Shown: one piece after another, positions 43,939 through 53,299 of the stretch | How positions within the stretch are numbered: the first letter of the stretch is position 1 | Layout of the letters: the number at the start of each line of letters is the position of its first letter | Assembly: GCA_045561055.1 (NCBI GenBank) | Contig: JBJKYL010000019.1 | Coordinates: 310,001 to 374,000, forward strand | Origin: SMWC01 sp045561055 | GTDB taxonomy: Bacteria; Pseudomonadota; Gammaproteobacteria; Steroidobacterales; Rariloculaceae | Length of the DNA stretch: 64,000 nucleotides | Reading direction: 5' to 3' | Notes under the pieces: generated by a model | What the model was told of the DNA's origin: nothing | The model's input: the letters and a program-made list of their open reading frames with translations, nothing else | The model's database searches: none | Position numbers and translations under genes: made by a program

Positions 43939-46815
43939 ATGGTTGATACATATAAACCCTATAGAAGAGCGGATGACTTTGGTGCGCCCGAGGTCGTATC
44001 TGACCGACAGGTTGTGCTAACGATAGACGGGGTTGAAGTGGTGGTCCCGGAAGGATCGACAGTGATTCGTGCGGCTGCGTTAGCAGGCATAAATGTTCCG
44101 AGACTTTGCGCGTCTGATAGTCTCGAACCGTTTGGGTCTTGCCGGTTGTGCCTCGTAGAGATTGAGGGCACAAAGGGTCTGCCTGCGTCCTGCACAACTG
44201 TGGCCCGTGACGGCATGAAGGTGACGACACAGAACAAGCGCTTAGCTGATATTCGCCGTAACGTTATGGAGCTGTATATCTCCGATCACCCGCTTGATTG
44301 TCTTACCTGTCCGACGAATGGTGACTGCGAGCTACAGGATATGGCTGGTACCGTTGGGCTAAGGGATGTCCGTTACGGCTATGCGGGCGAGAATCACCTC
44401 GACTTAGAAAAGGATCGCAGTAACCCTTATTTCACGTTCGATCCGAGCAAATGCATTGTTTGCTCGCGCTGCGTGAGAGCCTGTGAGGAGGTGCAGGGGA
44501 CGTTTGCGCTAACGATCGATGGGCGCGGCTTCGATTCGAAGGTGGCGGCTAGTCAGGACCAGCCATTTCTCGATTCCGAATGTGTTTCTTGCGGTGCATG
44601 TGTGCAGGCATGTCCGACCGCGACGCTCACCGAGAATTCATTGATCGAGAAGGGGCAGCCCGAGCACTCGGTGGTCACAACATGCGCATACTGCGGCGTC
44701 GGTTGTTCGTTCCTTGCCGAAATGAAGGGAGAGGAAGTCGTACGTATGATGCCGAACAAGGAAGGCCATGCGAATCATGGCCATTCCTGTGTCAAAGGCC
44801 GGTTTGCGTTCGGTTATGCGACACACCAGGACCGGATCACGACTCCGATGGTCCGTGAGTCTATTCACGATCCGTGGAAGGAAGTTTCGTGGGATGAGGC
44901 GTTTACATTCACGGCGAATAAACTCAAAGATATCCAGGAGCGTTATGGGCGAGATGCGATTGGCGGCATTACATCTTCGCGGTGCACTAACGAGGAAACC
45001 TATCTCGTACAGAAACTTGTCCGGGCTGGATTCGGTAATAACAATGTGGATACTTGCGCGCGCGTATGTCACTCGCCGACCGGTTACGGGTTGAAGTCAA
45101 CGCTGGGTGAGTCTGCGGGTACTCAGGCGTTCGACTCGGTTATGAAGACCGATGTCATCATGCTGATAGGTGCAAACCCGACCGAAGCACATCCTGTCTT
45201 TGCATCGCAGATGAAACGTCGCTTGCGTGAGGGAGCACAGCTAATCATTGTTGACCCACGCGCTATCGCGCTTGTTAGATCCGCGCATGTTGAAGCGGAT
45301 TATCATCTGCAGCTTCGACCAGGAACCAACGTCGCACTAATGAATGCGCTATCGCATGTCGTTCTAGCCGAAGAACTAGAATCGACGGCATTTATTGCCG
45401 ACCGTTGTGAGAAAGACGCATACGAAGATTGGCGGCAATTTATCCTAGACGAGAAAAACTCGCCGGAAGCTATGGCTTCGGTTACTGGAGTGCCCGCGGA
45501 TATCGTTCGAGAAGCCGCTAGGCTTTTTGCGACCGCGCCGAATGGTTCGATCTACTACGGGCTCGGCGTATCCGAGCATAGTCAGGGATCGACGATGGTT
45601 ATGGGTATTGCGAATCTCGCGATGGCTACGGGTAATCTCGGTCGAGAAGGTGTCGGCGTCAATCCGCTACGCGGCCAGAACAATGTTCAGGGTGCTTGCG
45701 ATATGGGCTCATTTCCTCACGAGCTACCGGGCTACCGCCATATTTCAGACGCGTCGGTTCGCGCGCTGTTCGAAGAGGCATGGGGCGTTGAGCTTTTGCC
45801 TGATCCAGGAGCGCGAATTCCGAATATGTTCGACGCGGCAGTTGATGGCCAGTTCAAGGCCTTGTACGTGCAAGGTGAGGACGTTGCGCAGTCGGATCCC
45901 GATACGCATCATGTGACCGCAGCGCTTTCCTCCCTAGAGTGCATGATCGTTCAGGATTTGTTTTTAAACGAGACTGCTAAGTTCGCTCACGTATTCCTAC
46001 CCGGGTCGTCTTTTCTGGAAAAGAACGGCACCTTTACTAACGCCGAACGACGCATCTCACCTGTCCGCAAGGTAATGGAGTCGAAGTCCGGGCTCGAGGA
46101 CTGGGAAATAACACAGGGGCTATCCAATGCCATGGGTTATGAGATGAATTACTCACATCCAAGCGAGATTATGGATGAAATAGCCCGGCTCACGCCGACA
46201 TTCAAGGGCGTCAGCTATGAAAAACTGGGTCGTCTTGGAAGTATTCAATGGCCATGTAACGAAGATGCTGTTGATGGTACGCCGACGATGCATATCGAAG
46301 AATTCGTGCGAGGTAAGGGGCTTTTCCGTCTCACGCCTTTTGTCGCGACCGATGAACGTACTACGCGTAAGTACCCACTTTTGTTGACGACTGGCAGGAT
46401 CCTGAGTCAATACAACGTGGGCGCGCAAACGCGGCGAACTGAGAATCTAACTTGGCATGACGAAGATATCCTTGAGATCCATCCGCACGATGCAGAACAG
46501 CGTGGAATCGAACATGGTGACTGGGTTGGTCTCAAGAGTCGTGCTGGAGATACCGTTCTTCGGGCCGACATTACCGAGCGCGTTCAACCGGGCGTTGTCT
46601 ACACAACATTCCATCATCCCGAGTCGGGTGCGAACGTCGTTACGACCGACAATTCCGATTGGGCAACGAATTGTCCGGAATATAAAGTGACGGCGGTTCA
46701 GGCTACACGTGTCACGCAGCAATCGGAATGGCAGGACAAGTTTGAAGCGTTTAGCGAAGAACAGTTAGAGCTACTGCGGAAAGCGAAGGCTTTAACGCAC
46801 GGGGTCGCCGGCTAG
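43939..46815 (+). CDS. fdsA: NAD-dependent formate dehydrogenase alpha (catalytic) subunit
   Basis: Molybdenum subunit of about 958 residues that oxidises formate to CO2. N-terminal NuoG-like part: [2Fe-2S] CASDSLEPFGSCRLCLVEI, HPLDCLTCPTNGDCEL, then two ferredoxin-type clusters CIVCSRCVRACEEVQG and CVSCGACVQACPTA. The molybdopterin part begins CAYCGVGCSFLAEM with HSCVKGRFAFGY. The metal ligand is Cys377 (DTCARVCHSPTGYGL), so this is the Cys form, not the Sec form, although the window contains a selenoprotein gene. ATG 43939 has AAGGA upstream; a TTG six bases earlier is unlikely. Fed by FdhD-sulfurated bis-MGD cofactor. Confidence 0.95.
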   Translation: MVDTYKPYRRADDFGAPEVVSDRQVVLTIDGVEVVVPEGSTVIRAAALAGINVPRLCASDSLEPFGSCRLCLVEIEGTKGLPASCTTVARDGMKVTTQNKRLADIRRNVMELYISDHPLDCLTCPTNGDCELQDMAGTVGLRDVRYGYAGENHLDLEKDRSNPYFTFDPSKCIVCSRCVRACEEVQGTFALTIDGRGFDSKVAASQDQPFLDSECVSCGACVQACPTATLTENSLIEKGQPEHSVVTTCAYCGVGCSFLAEMKGEEVVRMMPNKEGHANHGHSCVKGRFAFGYATHQDRITTPMVRESIHDPWKEVSWDEAFTFTANKLKDIQERYGRDAIGGITSSRCTNEETYLVQKLVRAGFGNNNVDTCARVCHSPTGYGLKSTLGESAGTQAFDSVMKTDVIMLIGANPTEAHPVFASQMKRRLREGAQLIIVDPRAIALVRSAHVEADYHLQLRPGTNVALMNALSHVVLAEELESTAFIADRCEKDAYEDWRQFILDEKNSPEAMASVTGVPADIVREAARLFATAPNGSIYYGLGVSEHSQGSTMVMGIANLAMATGNLGREGVGVNPLRGQNNVQGACDMGSFPHELPGYRHISDASVRALFEEAWGVELLPDPGARIPNMFDAAVDGQFKALYVQGEDVAQSDPDTHHVTAALSSLECMIVQDLFLNETAKFAHVFLPGSSFLEKNGTFTNAERRISPVRKVMESKSGLEDWEITQGLSNAMGYEMNYSHPSEIMDEIARLTPTFKGVSYEKLGRLGSIQWPCNEDAVDGTPTMHIEEFVRGKGLFRLTPFVATDERTTRKYPLLLTTGRILSQYNVGAQTRRTENLTWHDEDILEIHPHDAEQRGIEHGDWVGLKSRAGDTVLRADITERVQPGVVYTTFHHPESGANVVTTDNSDWATNCPEYKVTAVQATRVTQQSEWQDKFEAFSEEQLELLRKAKALTHGVAG

Positions 46816-46833
46816 CTTAACGGGCGTGAGATT

Positions 46834-47082
46834 ATGCAGGTAGAAAAGCTCGTGCGAATGGCGAATCAGATCGCTGCTAATTTCGACTACGGATCTGATA
46901 AGCAGAAGGCTGTGGCCGGTGTTGTCGATCATCTCCAGCGTTTCTGGAGTCCGCTTATGCGTCAGGAAATCGCTGGCTACGACGATAGTGGCGATATCCA
47001 GTTATCCGAGGTAGCCAAGCAGGCTGTCGAGAAAATGGCTCAGGCTCAACTCTCTGTCGGCCGAACCAGCACTCAGAATTAA
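46834..47082 (+). CDS. fdsD: Formate dehydrogenase delta subunit
   Basis: Small accessory subunit of 82 residues. LVRMANQIAANFDYGSD and VDHLQRFWSPLMRQEI match the FdsD family, which is needed for activity of the soluble NAD-dependent enzyme, probably through cofactor protection or insertion. It begins 18 bases after fdsA. The next gene starts 10 bases downstream, so the unit is compact. Confidence 0.9.
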   Translation: MQVEKLVRMANQIAANFDYGSDKQKAVAGVVDHLQRFWSPLMRQEIAGYDDSGDIQLSEVAKQAVEKMAQAQLSVGRTSTQN

Positions 47083-47091
47083 AGGTTTTTC

Positions 47092-48246
47092 TTGTTTACT
47101 AAATCTCTAGATAGCTGCTACAACATTACCCGTCTGCGGGCCCGAGCTGAGAAACGTATGCCTGCTGCAATGTTTCACTACATTGATGGCGCAGCAGGTG
47201 ACGAGTGGACAATGCGGCAGAATACCGAGGCGTTTGATCAGTTTGAGCTCGTGCCGAAATTCTTGGTTGATGTCGAGAGTATCGATCTCTCGACCACGGT
47301 GTTTGGACAACGTATCGAAATGCCATTTTTTTGTTCGCCAACTGCCATGTCGCGCCTCTTTCATCACGGTGGAGAAGAGGCTGTGGCAAGAGCCGCCGCG
47401 CGTGCAGGAACCATGTATTGTCTATCTTCGATTTCGACGACGAGCATTGAGGAAGCAGCTGAGGCGTCTACTGGGCCCAAGCTCTTTCAGGTCTATGTGT
47501 TTAAAGATCGCGGCCTAAATCGTGAATTTATACAGCGATGTAAGGATTCAGGCTATGCGGCGTTGGCGTTGACTGTTGACGTTCCGATTGCCGGGAATCG
47601 CGAGCGAGACCTCGTTACCGGTATGACAATACCTCCGAAGTTAACGCCGACGACACTCTTTAACTTCGCTATGCATCCGAGGTGGGTCTGGAATTACTTT
47701 ACCCATCCGCCGATTGAGCTCGCTAATGTTAGGGATCGAATTCAGGGGGATGTCACTACGCTGGTTAGTTTCTTTAACGATCAGCTCGATCGGACAGTGA
47801 GTTGGGACGATGCCGAGTGGATGATCAAAGAGTGGGATGGACCGTTTGCGATCAAGGGCATCCTCTCCGTCGAGGATGCTAGGCGGGCGGCTGATGTCGG
47901 CGCAAGTGCGGTAATGATTTCTAATCATGGTGGCCGACAACTAGACACGTCGCCTGCGCCAATAGAGCTTTTACCAGAGATCGTTGACGCGGTCGGCGAC
48001 CGGCTAGAGGTGATACTGGATGGCGGTGTTCGACGCGGTGTCCACGTAATGAAAGCGCTAGCTCTCGGTGCTACCGCCTGCTCGGCCGGCCGTCCTTATC
48101 TATATGGTCTCGGTGCCGGTGGCGAGGCTGGAGTGGACCGAGCCCTGGAGTTCTTCAGGTTAGAGATAGAACGAGACATGCGCTTATTAGGCTGTCGTAC
48201 GGTAGACGAGATCGATTCCACTCGCGTACGAGAGATCAGGAGATGA
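47092..48246 (+). CDS. FMN-dependent alpha-hydroxyacid dehydrogenase (LldD-like)
   Basis: Flavin enzyme oxidising L-lactate or a related 2-hydroxyacid; 384 residues. Motifs: FHYIDGAAGDEWTMRQN (N-terminal), FFCSPTAMSRLFHHGGEEA, LFQVYVFKDRGLNREF, IKGILSVEDARRAADVGA (FMN), and MISNHGGRQLDTSPAPI with the catalytic His. The start is TTG 47092 with AAAGG upstream. It lies between fdsD and fdhD, an unusual position, and the stop overlaps the fdhD ATG by 4 bases, so it is cotranslated with FDH maturation. The L-lactate permease gene follows 0.1 kb after fdhD on the other strand, which favours lactate as substrate; glycolate or mandelate cannot be ruled out. Confidence 0.87.
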   Translation: MFTKSLDSCYNITRLRARAEKRMPAAMFHYIDGAAGDEWTMRQNTEAFDQFELVPKFLVDVESIDLSTTVFGQRIEMPFFCSPTAMSRLFHHGGEEAVARAAARAGTMYCLSSISTTSIEEAAEASTGPKLFQVYVFKDRGLNREFIQRCKDSGYAALALTVDVPIAGNRERDLVTGMTIPPKLTPTTLFNFAMHPRWVWNYFTHPPIELANVRDRIQGDVTTLVSFFNDQLDRTVSWDDAEWMIKEWDGPFAIKGILSVEDARRAADVGASAVMISNHGGRQLDTSPAPIELLPEIVDAVGDRLEVILDGGVRRGVHVMKALALGATACSAGRPYLYGLGAGGEAGVDRALEFFRLEIERDMRLLGCRTVDEIDSTRVREIRR

Positions 48247-49106
48247 ATTCTACTGTTCCGGGTGACAAGGGTAGCATCCGGTACTTCGATATTAGTAGGG
48301 TCGAGGATGACAAGAGCGGTTCCGTGTCAGATGCGGTTGCGACCGAAGAGCCGCTAGAGATTCGTTTAGCTTATTCACGCCCAGACGGAAAACGCGCCCA
48401 GCAAAGTATCTCCGTGACCATGCGGACGCCGGGTAACGACGATGAGTTAGCGGCGGGATTTCTTTTCACGGAAGGTATTATTCGCGGGCGCGCCGACTTA
48501 GAATCGATTGCGCCTTGTGGCCCACCCGCTCCGAATGGACTGGTTAATGTTGTGCGAGTCGAGCTCGGCCGAGAAGTTACTGTCGATCTTGACCGGCTCG
48601 AGCGGCACTTCTATACGTCATCGAGTTGCGGCGTTTGCGGCAAATCATCGCTCGATGCGGTTGCTGTTCAGGGCCACTATAAGCCTAGTAACGCTCGGTT
48701 AGCGATCGCGGCGAGTACCCTCAACGGATTACCTGAGTCGCTTCAAGCACAGCAGGCCGTGTTTGAGCAAACCGGTGGTCTACATGCGTCCGGACTATTC
48801 AATTCATCTGGGGACCTGCTCGCTGTGCGCGAGGATGTCGGACGCCACAACGCGCTGGACAAACTGATTGGCCAGTCGTTACTGCATCATGAACTGCCGC
48901 TTAGTGATTTCGGTATTGTTGTGAGTGGGCGCGCGAGCTTCGAGCTTATGCAGAAGGCGATGATGGCAGGTATTCCGCTCCTGGCGGCTGTTGGTCCGCC
49001 ATCGTCGCTCGCGATTGAGTTAGCGGAGGAGTTTGGCATGACGCTTGTCGGCTTCCTCAAAGCTAACCGCTTCAATATTTACGCTGGCGCGCAGCGTATC
49101 ACCTGA
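48243..49106 (+). CDS. fdhD: Formate dehydrogenase accessory sulfurtransferase FdhD
   Basis: Transfers sulfur from a cysteine desulfurase to the molybdenum cofactor of formate dehydrogenase; required for activity. The CxxC loop is seen in TSSSCGVCGKSSL (Cys pair, residues about 121-124), and ALAVREDVGRHNALDKLIGQ is preceded by FNSSGDLLAVREDVGRHN, the diagnostic FdhD pattern. ELAAGFLFTEGIIRG is also typical. It belongs to the fds unit although separated from fdsD by the LldD-like gene. Confidence 0.94.
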   Translation: MNSTVPGDKGSIRYFDISRVEDDKSGSVSDAVATEEPLEIRLAYSRPDGKRAQQSISVTMRTPGNDDELAAGFLFTEGIIRGRADLESIAPCGPPAPNGLVNVVRVELGREVTVDLDRLERHFYTSSSCGVCGKSSLDAVAVQGHYKPSNARLAIAASTLNGLPESLQAQQAVFEQTGGLHASGLFNSSGDLLAVREDVGRHNALDKLIGQSLLHHELPLSDFGIVVSGRASFELMQKAMMAGIPLLAAVGPPSSLAIELAEEFGMTLVGFLKANRFNIYAGAQRIT

Positions 49107-49203
49107 CTCCTCCCTAGCTTGGAGAAGATAGGAGCGGCCGGCAAGACTGGGACTTTCCGTTCAATAAATACTAAATTGCAAGCGTTCAGGGACCACCGTG
49201 CTG

Positions 49204-50892
49204 TCAGCCCGACAGCGGATCGACGACGCCCAACACCCATATTGCGATGAGCCCGAGTGTGCCGGTGGCGATGAGGTAATAGAGCGTCGGTAACAGCGTG
49301 CGGCGCAGTGTTGTCCCTTCCTGCCCAAGCAGGCCAACCGTTGCAGACGCCGCCACAACATTATGAATGGCGATCATGTTGCCTGCCGCTGCGCCAACGG
49401 CTTGTAGTGCGACGACCATAGCGGCCGAGATACCGAGGGCGGTAGCAACGCCGTGTTGGAATAATGTAAACATCAGATTGCTTACGGTATTACTGCCAGC
49501 GATAAATGCCCCGAGCGCTCCGATGAAGGGAGCAAAGAAGGGCCAGATCGCGCCGACATTCATTGATACCCAGTCGGCCATCGCGATGGGCATACTCTGT
49601 AAGCCAAGGTCGTTGACGTCCGAATTAATATAGATGCGCACCATCGGTACGGTGAAAATAAGCACGAAACCAGCACCTAGAAGCGTCTTTGTCGACTCTC
49701 CGAGCGCTGTGCCGAACTGTTCTACACGCATACGATGCAGGCCTACCGTCAGTACCGCGACCAAGGATAGGATAGCGGCCGGTAGATACAGCGGTGTCGA
49801 CATCGCGGATATCTGTGTTCCTAGAATTCCGTCCCAGCCGATAACGAATTGTCGGAGCCAGTCGCCGATCGGGAACTGCGGTAACCGTGTCAATACCAGC
49901 AACCCAGCGACGAGGAAGTAAGGTGCCCAAGCTCGTAGCGTGGACATCCTCGCCGGTGCAGTGTCGAGATTCGGTTCAATGTTACCGATCCAGTCTTGCG
50001 GCCAATGGTCACTTGGAGCGAAGTCCCAGGTGTTTTCCGGAACGAGGAAGCCGCGTTTCGCGGCGGTTGTCATGATGAATAATCCAATCAATGCGCCGAG
50101 CATTGACGGGAACTCGGGACCAAGTGCAAGCCCCGTGAGAAGATAGGGAATCGTAAACGCGAACCCTCCAAGTAACGCAAATTTCCACGCGGAAAGGCCT
50201 TCCGTCCAGGACCGATTTGCGCCGAAGAATCGCGTCATCATTACGATCATAAACAGTGGCATAACAGTCCCAACAATTGCGTGAATAACAACGACATTGG
50301 AAGTGACTATTTGTAGGTATTCGCCGAACGTCAGCCCCACATCTGCAAGCTGTGCGGTGATGTCAGGGTTTTCGAGTCCACCTCGGACGCCGACAAGTAT
50401 CGGTGTGCCAACAGCGCCGAACGTGACCGGCGTACTCTGAACCATCATGCCGAGCATGACGGCGGCCAGTGCCGGAAAGCCAAGTGCGACAAGTAAAGGA
50501 GCCGTAATTGCCGCGGGCGTGCCGAAGCCGGAGGCGCCTTCGATAAAACTACCGAATAACCAGGTGATTAATACAACCTGAATTCTTCGATCAGGACTGA
50601 TCGTCGCGAAACCGGACCGTATTGCAGCAACTCCACCTGAATGCTTAAGGGTATTGAGCAAAAGAATCGCTGCAAAAATGATGAACAGGATATCGAACGT
50701 AACGAAGAGCCCCTGGATCGTTGCCGCCGCGATTTGAGCGAGAGACATCTGCCATAGAAACAAACCGATTGCGGCGGCAAGGACGTAAACGATAGGCATT
50801 GCTATTCGTGCAGCGATACGCATACCGATCAGCAATATGGCTGCAGTCATTATCGGTAGTACTGCTAGGAGCGCTTGTACCCCAAGGGACAT
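49204..50892 (-). CDS. lldP: L-lactate permease
   Basis: Inner-membrane LctP-family transporter of 562 residues with about a dozen hydrophobic segments. Typical elements: FLWQMSLAQIAAATIQGLF, FIEGASGFGTPAAITAPLLV (diagnostic GASGFGTPAA), VQSTPVTFGAVGTPILVGVR, FIAGSNTVSNLMFTLFQHGV and GAAAGNMIAIHNVVAASATVG. It would import lactate for the LldD-like enzyme on the opposite strand. The start has AGGAGATCG upstream, typical spacing. Its 3' end faces fdhD. Confidence 0.94.
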   Translation of the reverse strand: MSLGVQALLAVLPIMTAAILLIGMRIAARIAMPIVYVLAAAIGLFLWQMSLAQIAAATIQGLFVTFDILFIIFAAILLLNTLKHSGGVAAIRSGFATISPDRRIQVVLITWLFGSFIEGASGFGTPAAITAPLLVALGFPALAAVMLGMMVQSTPVTFGAVGTPILVGVRGGLENPDITAQLADVGLTFGEYLQIVTSNVVVIHAIVGTVMPLFMIVMMTRFFGANRSWTEGLSAWKFALLGGFAFTIPYLLTGLALGPEFPSMLGALIGLFIMTTAAKRGFLVPENTWDFAPSDHWPQDWIGNIEPNLDTAPARMSTLRAWAPYFLVAGLLVLTRLPQFPIGDWLRQFVIGWDGILGTQISAMSTPLYLPAAILSLVAVLTVGLHRMRVEQFGTALGESTKTLLGAGFVLIFTVPMVRIYINSDVNDLGLQSMPIAMADWVSMNVGAIWPFFAPFIGALGAFIAGSNTVSNLMFTLFQHGVATALGISAAMVVALQAVGAAAGNMIAIHNVVAASATVGLLGQEGTTLRRTLLPTLYYLIATGTLGLIAIWVLGVVDPLSG

Positions 50893-51026
50893 TTTTATCG
50901 ATCTCCTATTTTTACTTCTTTGAAGTACCGATTTCCGCTATGAGTTACAGCTATCATACACGGCGGATCAGCCGTACACCGAGCGGCGCAATTGACTGCA
51001 TCAGTTTCGTAGGGTAGAAGCGTTCG

Positions 51027-52292
51027 ATGATGAGTAACTGGTCAAAATTCGGTGAGCGATATACGCGCCCAACCGGTGCGCTGGAGCTAATGGAAGATCT
51101 GGGCGCTGCGATGGATGGTGATAGTTCAACGTTATTACTCGGCGGCGGAAATCCTGGGAATATCCCCGAGATTCGGTCGCTCTTCGGGCAGCAGCTTGCC
51201 GAAATAGCGGTCAGCGATGAGGGCTTTGGCCGATTAGTTGGTAATTACGCAGACCCCAAGGGAGAGCGTCGTTTCCGCAGTTGTCTGGCGGACTTACTTG
51301 GTCAGGAATACGGATGGCAGGTGACAGCCGAGAACATCACATTGACCGCAGGTAGTCAGGCCGGTTTCTTTCTCTTATTCAATCTTCTCGCAGGACAGTT
51401 CTCCGACGGAAGTCGTCGACGCATACTACTACCCGTTACGCCTGAGTACATCGGCTATACGGACGTTGGTCTAGAAGAAGATCATTTTGTTGCGCAGTTG
51501 CCAATCGTCGAAGAACTCCCGGACAACTATTTTAAATACCGCGTCAACTTCGATGGCCTAACAATTACCGAAGATATCGCCGCGATATGTGTTTCACGCC
51601 CGACAAACCCAACAGGGAATGTGATCACTGATAACGAACTACACAAGTTGGATCGGATGGCGAGTGCGGCCGGTGTGCCCTTCATCCTTGATAGTGCTTA
51701 TGGCTTACCATTTCCTGGGATTGTCTTTACAGAGGCAACGCCGTTGTGGAACGACAATGTAATTCTTTGTCTAAGTCTTTCAAAGCTCGGTCTACCTGGA
51801 GTTCGAACCGGAATTATTATAGCTAGCGAAGAGATTATCGCGGCGTTGACGCGTATGACCGCGGTACTGAGTCTTGCGGTTGGTAGCGTAGGCCCAGTAC
51901 TAACAGAGAAGTTTCTTTTAAGCGGAGAAATACTGTCGTTAAGTAAAGATTTCATCACGCCGTTCTACTGTAAAAAAGCGATGGTGGCATGTGAGCAGCT
52001 GCAGCAGGAACTCGACGGTATAAACTACAAGATTCATGTGCCAGAAGGGGCTTTCTTTCTATGGCTCTGGTTGCCGGGGCTGCCGATCCGGAGCGCTGAA
52101 CTTTACGAGCGGCTGAAGAAAAATGGTGTGCTCGTCGTCTCTGGCCATCACTTCTTTCCGGGTGTTCAGGAGGATTGGCCGCACCGCGACGAATGTTTGC
52201 GGATTTCGTACGCTCAAAACGACGAGATTGTCTCGAAAGGGATTCGTATTCTTGCTGATGAGATCAAAGAGTTATACGCGGTTAGAGGCTAG
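51027..52292 (+). CDS. avtA: Valine-pyruvate aminotransferase
   Basis: PLP-dependent transferase exchanging amino groups between valine and pyruvate/alanine; 421 residues. MSNWSKFGERYTRPTGALEL is the AvtA N-terminus and LLGGGNPGNIPEI follows. The PLP lysine is in CLSLSKLGLPGVRTGII; VSRPTNPTGNVITD and DSAYGLPFPGIVF are standard fold-type I motifs. ATG 51027 or 51030 may start. Divergent from lldP; a terminator hairpin lies 5 bases after the stop. Confidence 0.93.
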   Translation: MMSNWSKFGERYTRPTGALELMEDLGAAMDGDSSTLLLGGGNPGNIPEIRSLFGQQLAEIAVSDEGFGRLVGNYADPKGERRFRSCLADLLGQEYGWQVTAENITLTAGSQAGFFLLFNLLAGQFSDGSRRRILLPVTPEYIGYTDVGLEEDHFVAQLPIVEELPDNYFKYRVNFDGLTITEDIAAICVSRPTNPTGNVITDNELHKLDRMASAAGVPFILDSAYGLPFPGIVFTEATPLWNDNVILCLSLSKLGLPGVRTGIIIASEEIIAALTRMTAVLSLAVGSVGPVLTEKFLLSGEILSLSKDFITPFYCKKAMVACEQLQQELDGINYKIHVPEGAFFLWLWLPGLPIRSAELYERLKKNGVLVVSGHHFFPGVQEDWPHRDECLRISYAQNDEIVSKGIRILADEIKELYAVRG

Positions 52293-52296
52293 TAGG

Positions 52297-52316
52297 TGCG
52301 CTGGCGTGGTAGCGCA
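52297..52316 (+). terminator. Terminator hairpin after avtA
   Basis: TGCGCT (52297-52302) pairs with AGCGCA (52311-52316) around GGCGTGGT and is followed by ATTTTAT. It lies 5 bases behind the avtA stop and 30 bases before the convergent etfA end. Confidence 0.65.
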
Positions 52317-52345
52317 ATTTTATCAGAAGCCAGTGCTGGTCCTAT

Positions 52346-53299
52346 CTAATTCTGCTCTTTCAGTATCTGAAGAAGCTCGGGCAACGCCGTGAATAGATCG
52401 GCGACTAGTCCTATGTCTGCGATCTCGAATATCGGAGCCTCCGCGTCTTTGTTTATCGCAACAATAGTTCCAGCATCTTTAATGCCAGTAAGGTGTTGAA
52501 TCGCGCCGGAGATACCAACTGCGATGTACAGATCGGGCGCGATTATCTTGCCCGTCTGCCCAACCTGGAGATCGTTAGCGACGTATCCTGAGTCGACGGC
52601 GGCTCTGGAGGCGCCTACTGCGGCACCCAGGTAGTCGGCGATTTCGTATATCAGTTCGAAGTTTTTAGCATTGCCAAGGGCGCGTCCACCGGATACGACC
52701 CGTTCTGCTGACTGAAGGTCTGGTCGTTTGTCTCCATCTGCTCCGCGCAAGGTAATGAAACGCGTGTGAGTGGGTAGTGTTACCTCGAGCGCACGCTTCT
52801 CGATTGTGGCGTTGCCAGTTGTCTCCGCTGCGGCATAGGATGCGGTCCGCACAGTTGCTACCAGCGGTCCGTCAGAGTCCGTCTCGACTGTGAGGACAGC
52901 GTTGCCGGCATAGACTGGGCGTTGAAATACTTTGCCGTCGGTAGAGAACATGACGTCACTGAGTTGGCCGACGTTGAGTAATGCTGCAACACGGGGCATA
53001 AGGTCCTTACCGAAAGTTGTCGATGGGCCGAAGATGTGACTATAGCTGGCAGCTAATGCGACCACCTGAGGGGCCCAGATAGCAGCGAGCGCTGCGCTAT
53101 TTTCTACCCGATCAATGCTAATCACAGCAGCCACGCCCTCGAGCGCAGCTGCCTGCTGCGAAACACTAGCCCCATTAGCCGCGAGCACTACTATATCGAT
53201 TCCGTTATTCTCAAAACTCGCCGCACAACTCACGCATTTGGCTGTACTGGCGTTAAGATTTTCACCATCGTGCTCGGCTACGATTAGTACGCGCCCCAT
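52346..53299 (-). CDS. etfA: Electron transfer flavoprotein alpha subunit
   Basis: FAD-binding subunit of ETF, which takes electrons from acyl-CoA dehydrogenases and similar enzymes to the quinone pool via ETF-QO. MGRVLIVAEHDGENLNASTA is the normal start; the C-terminal FAD domain contains SAERVVSGGRALGNAKNF, GASRAAVDSGYVANDLQVGQ, TGKIIAPDLYIAVGISGAIQ and IVAINKDAEAPIFEIADIG. Its start overlaps the etfB stop (TAATG), so both are made together. Length 317 is typical. Confidence 0.96.
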   Translation of the reverse strand: MGRVLIVAEHDGENLNASTAKCVSCAASFENNGIDIVVLAANGASVSQQAAALEGVAAVISIDRVENSAALAAIWAPQVVALAASYSHIFGPSTTFGKDLMPRVAALLNVGQLSDVMFSTDGKVFQRPVYAGNAVLTVETDSDGPLVATVRTASYAAAETTGNATIEKRALEVTLPTHTRFITLRGADGDKRPDLQSAERVVSGGRALGNAKNFELIYEIADYLGAAVGASRAAVDSGYVANDLQVGQTGKIIAPDLYIAVGISGAIQHLTGIKDAGTIVAINKDAEAPIFEIADIGLVADLFTALPELLQILKEQN

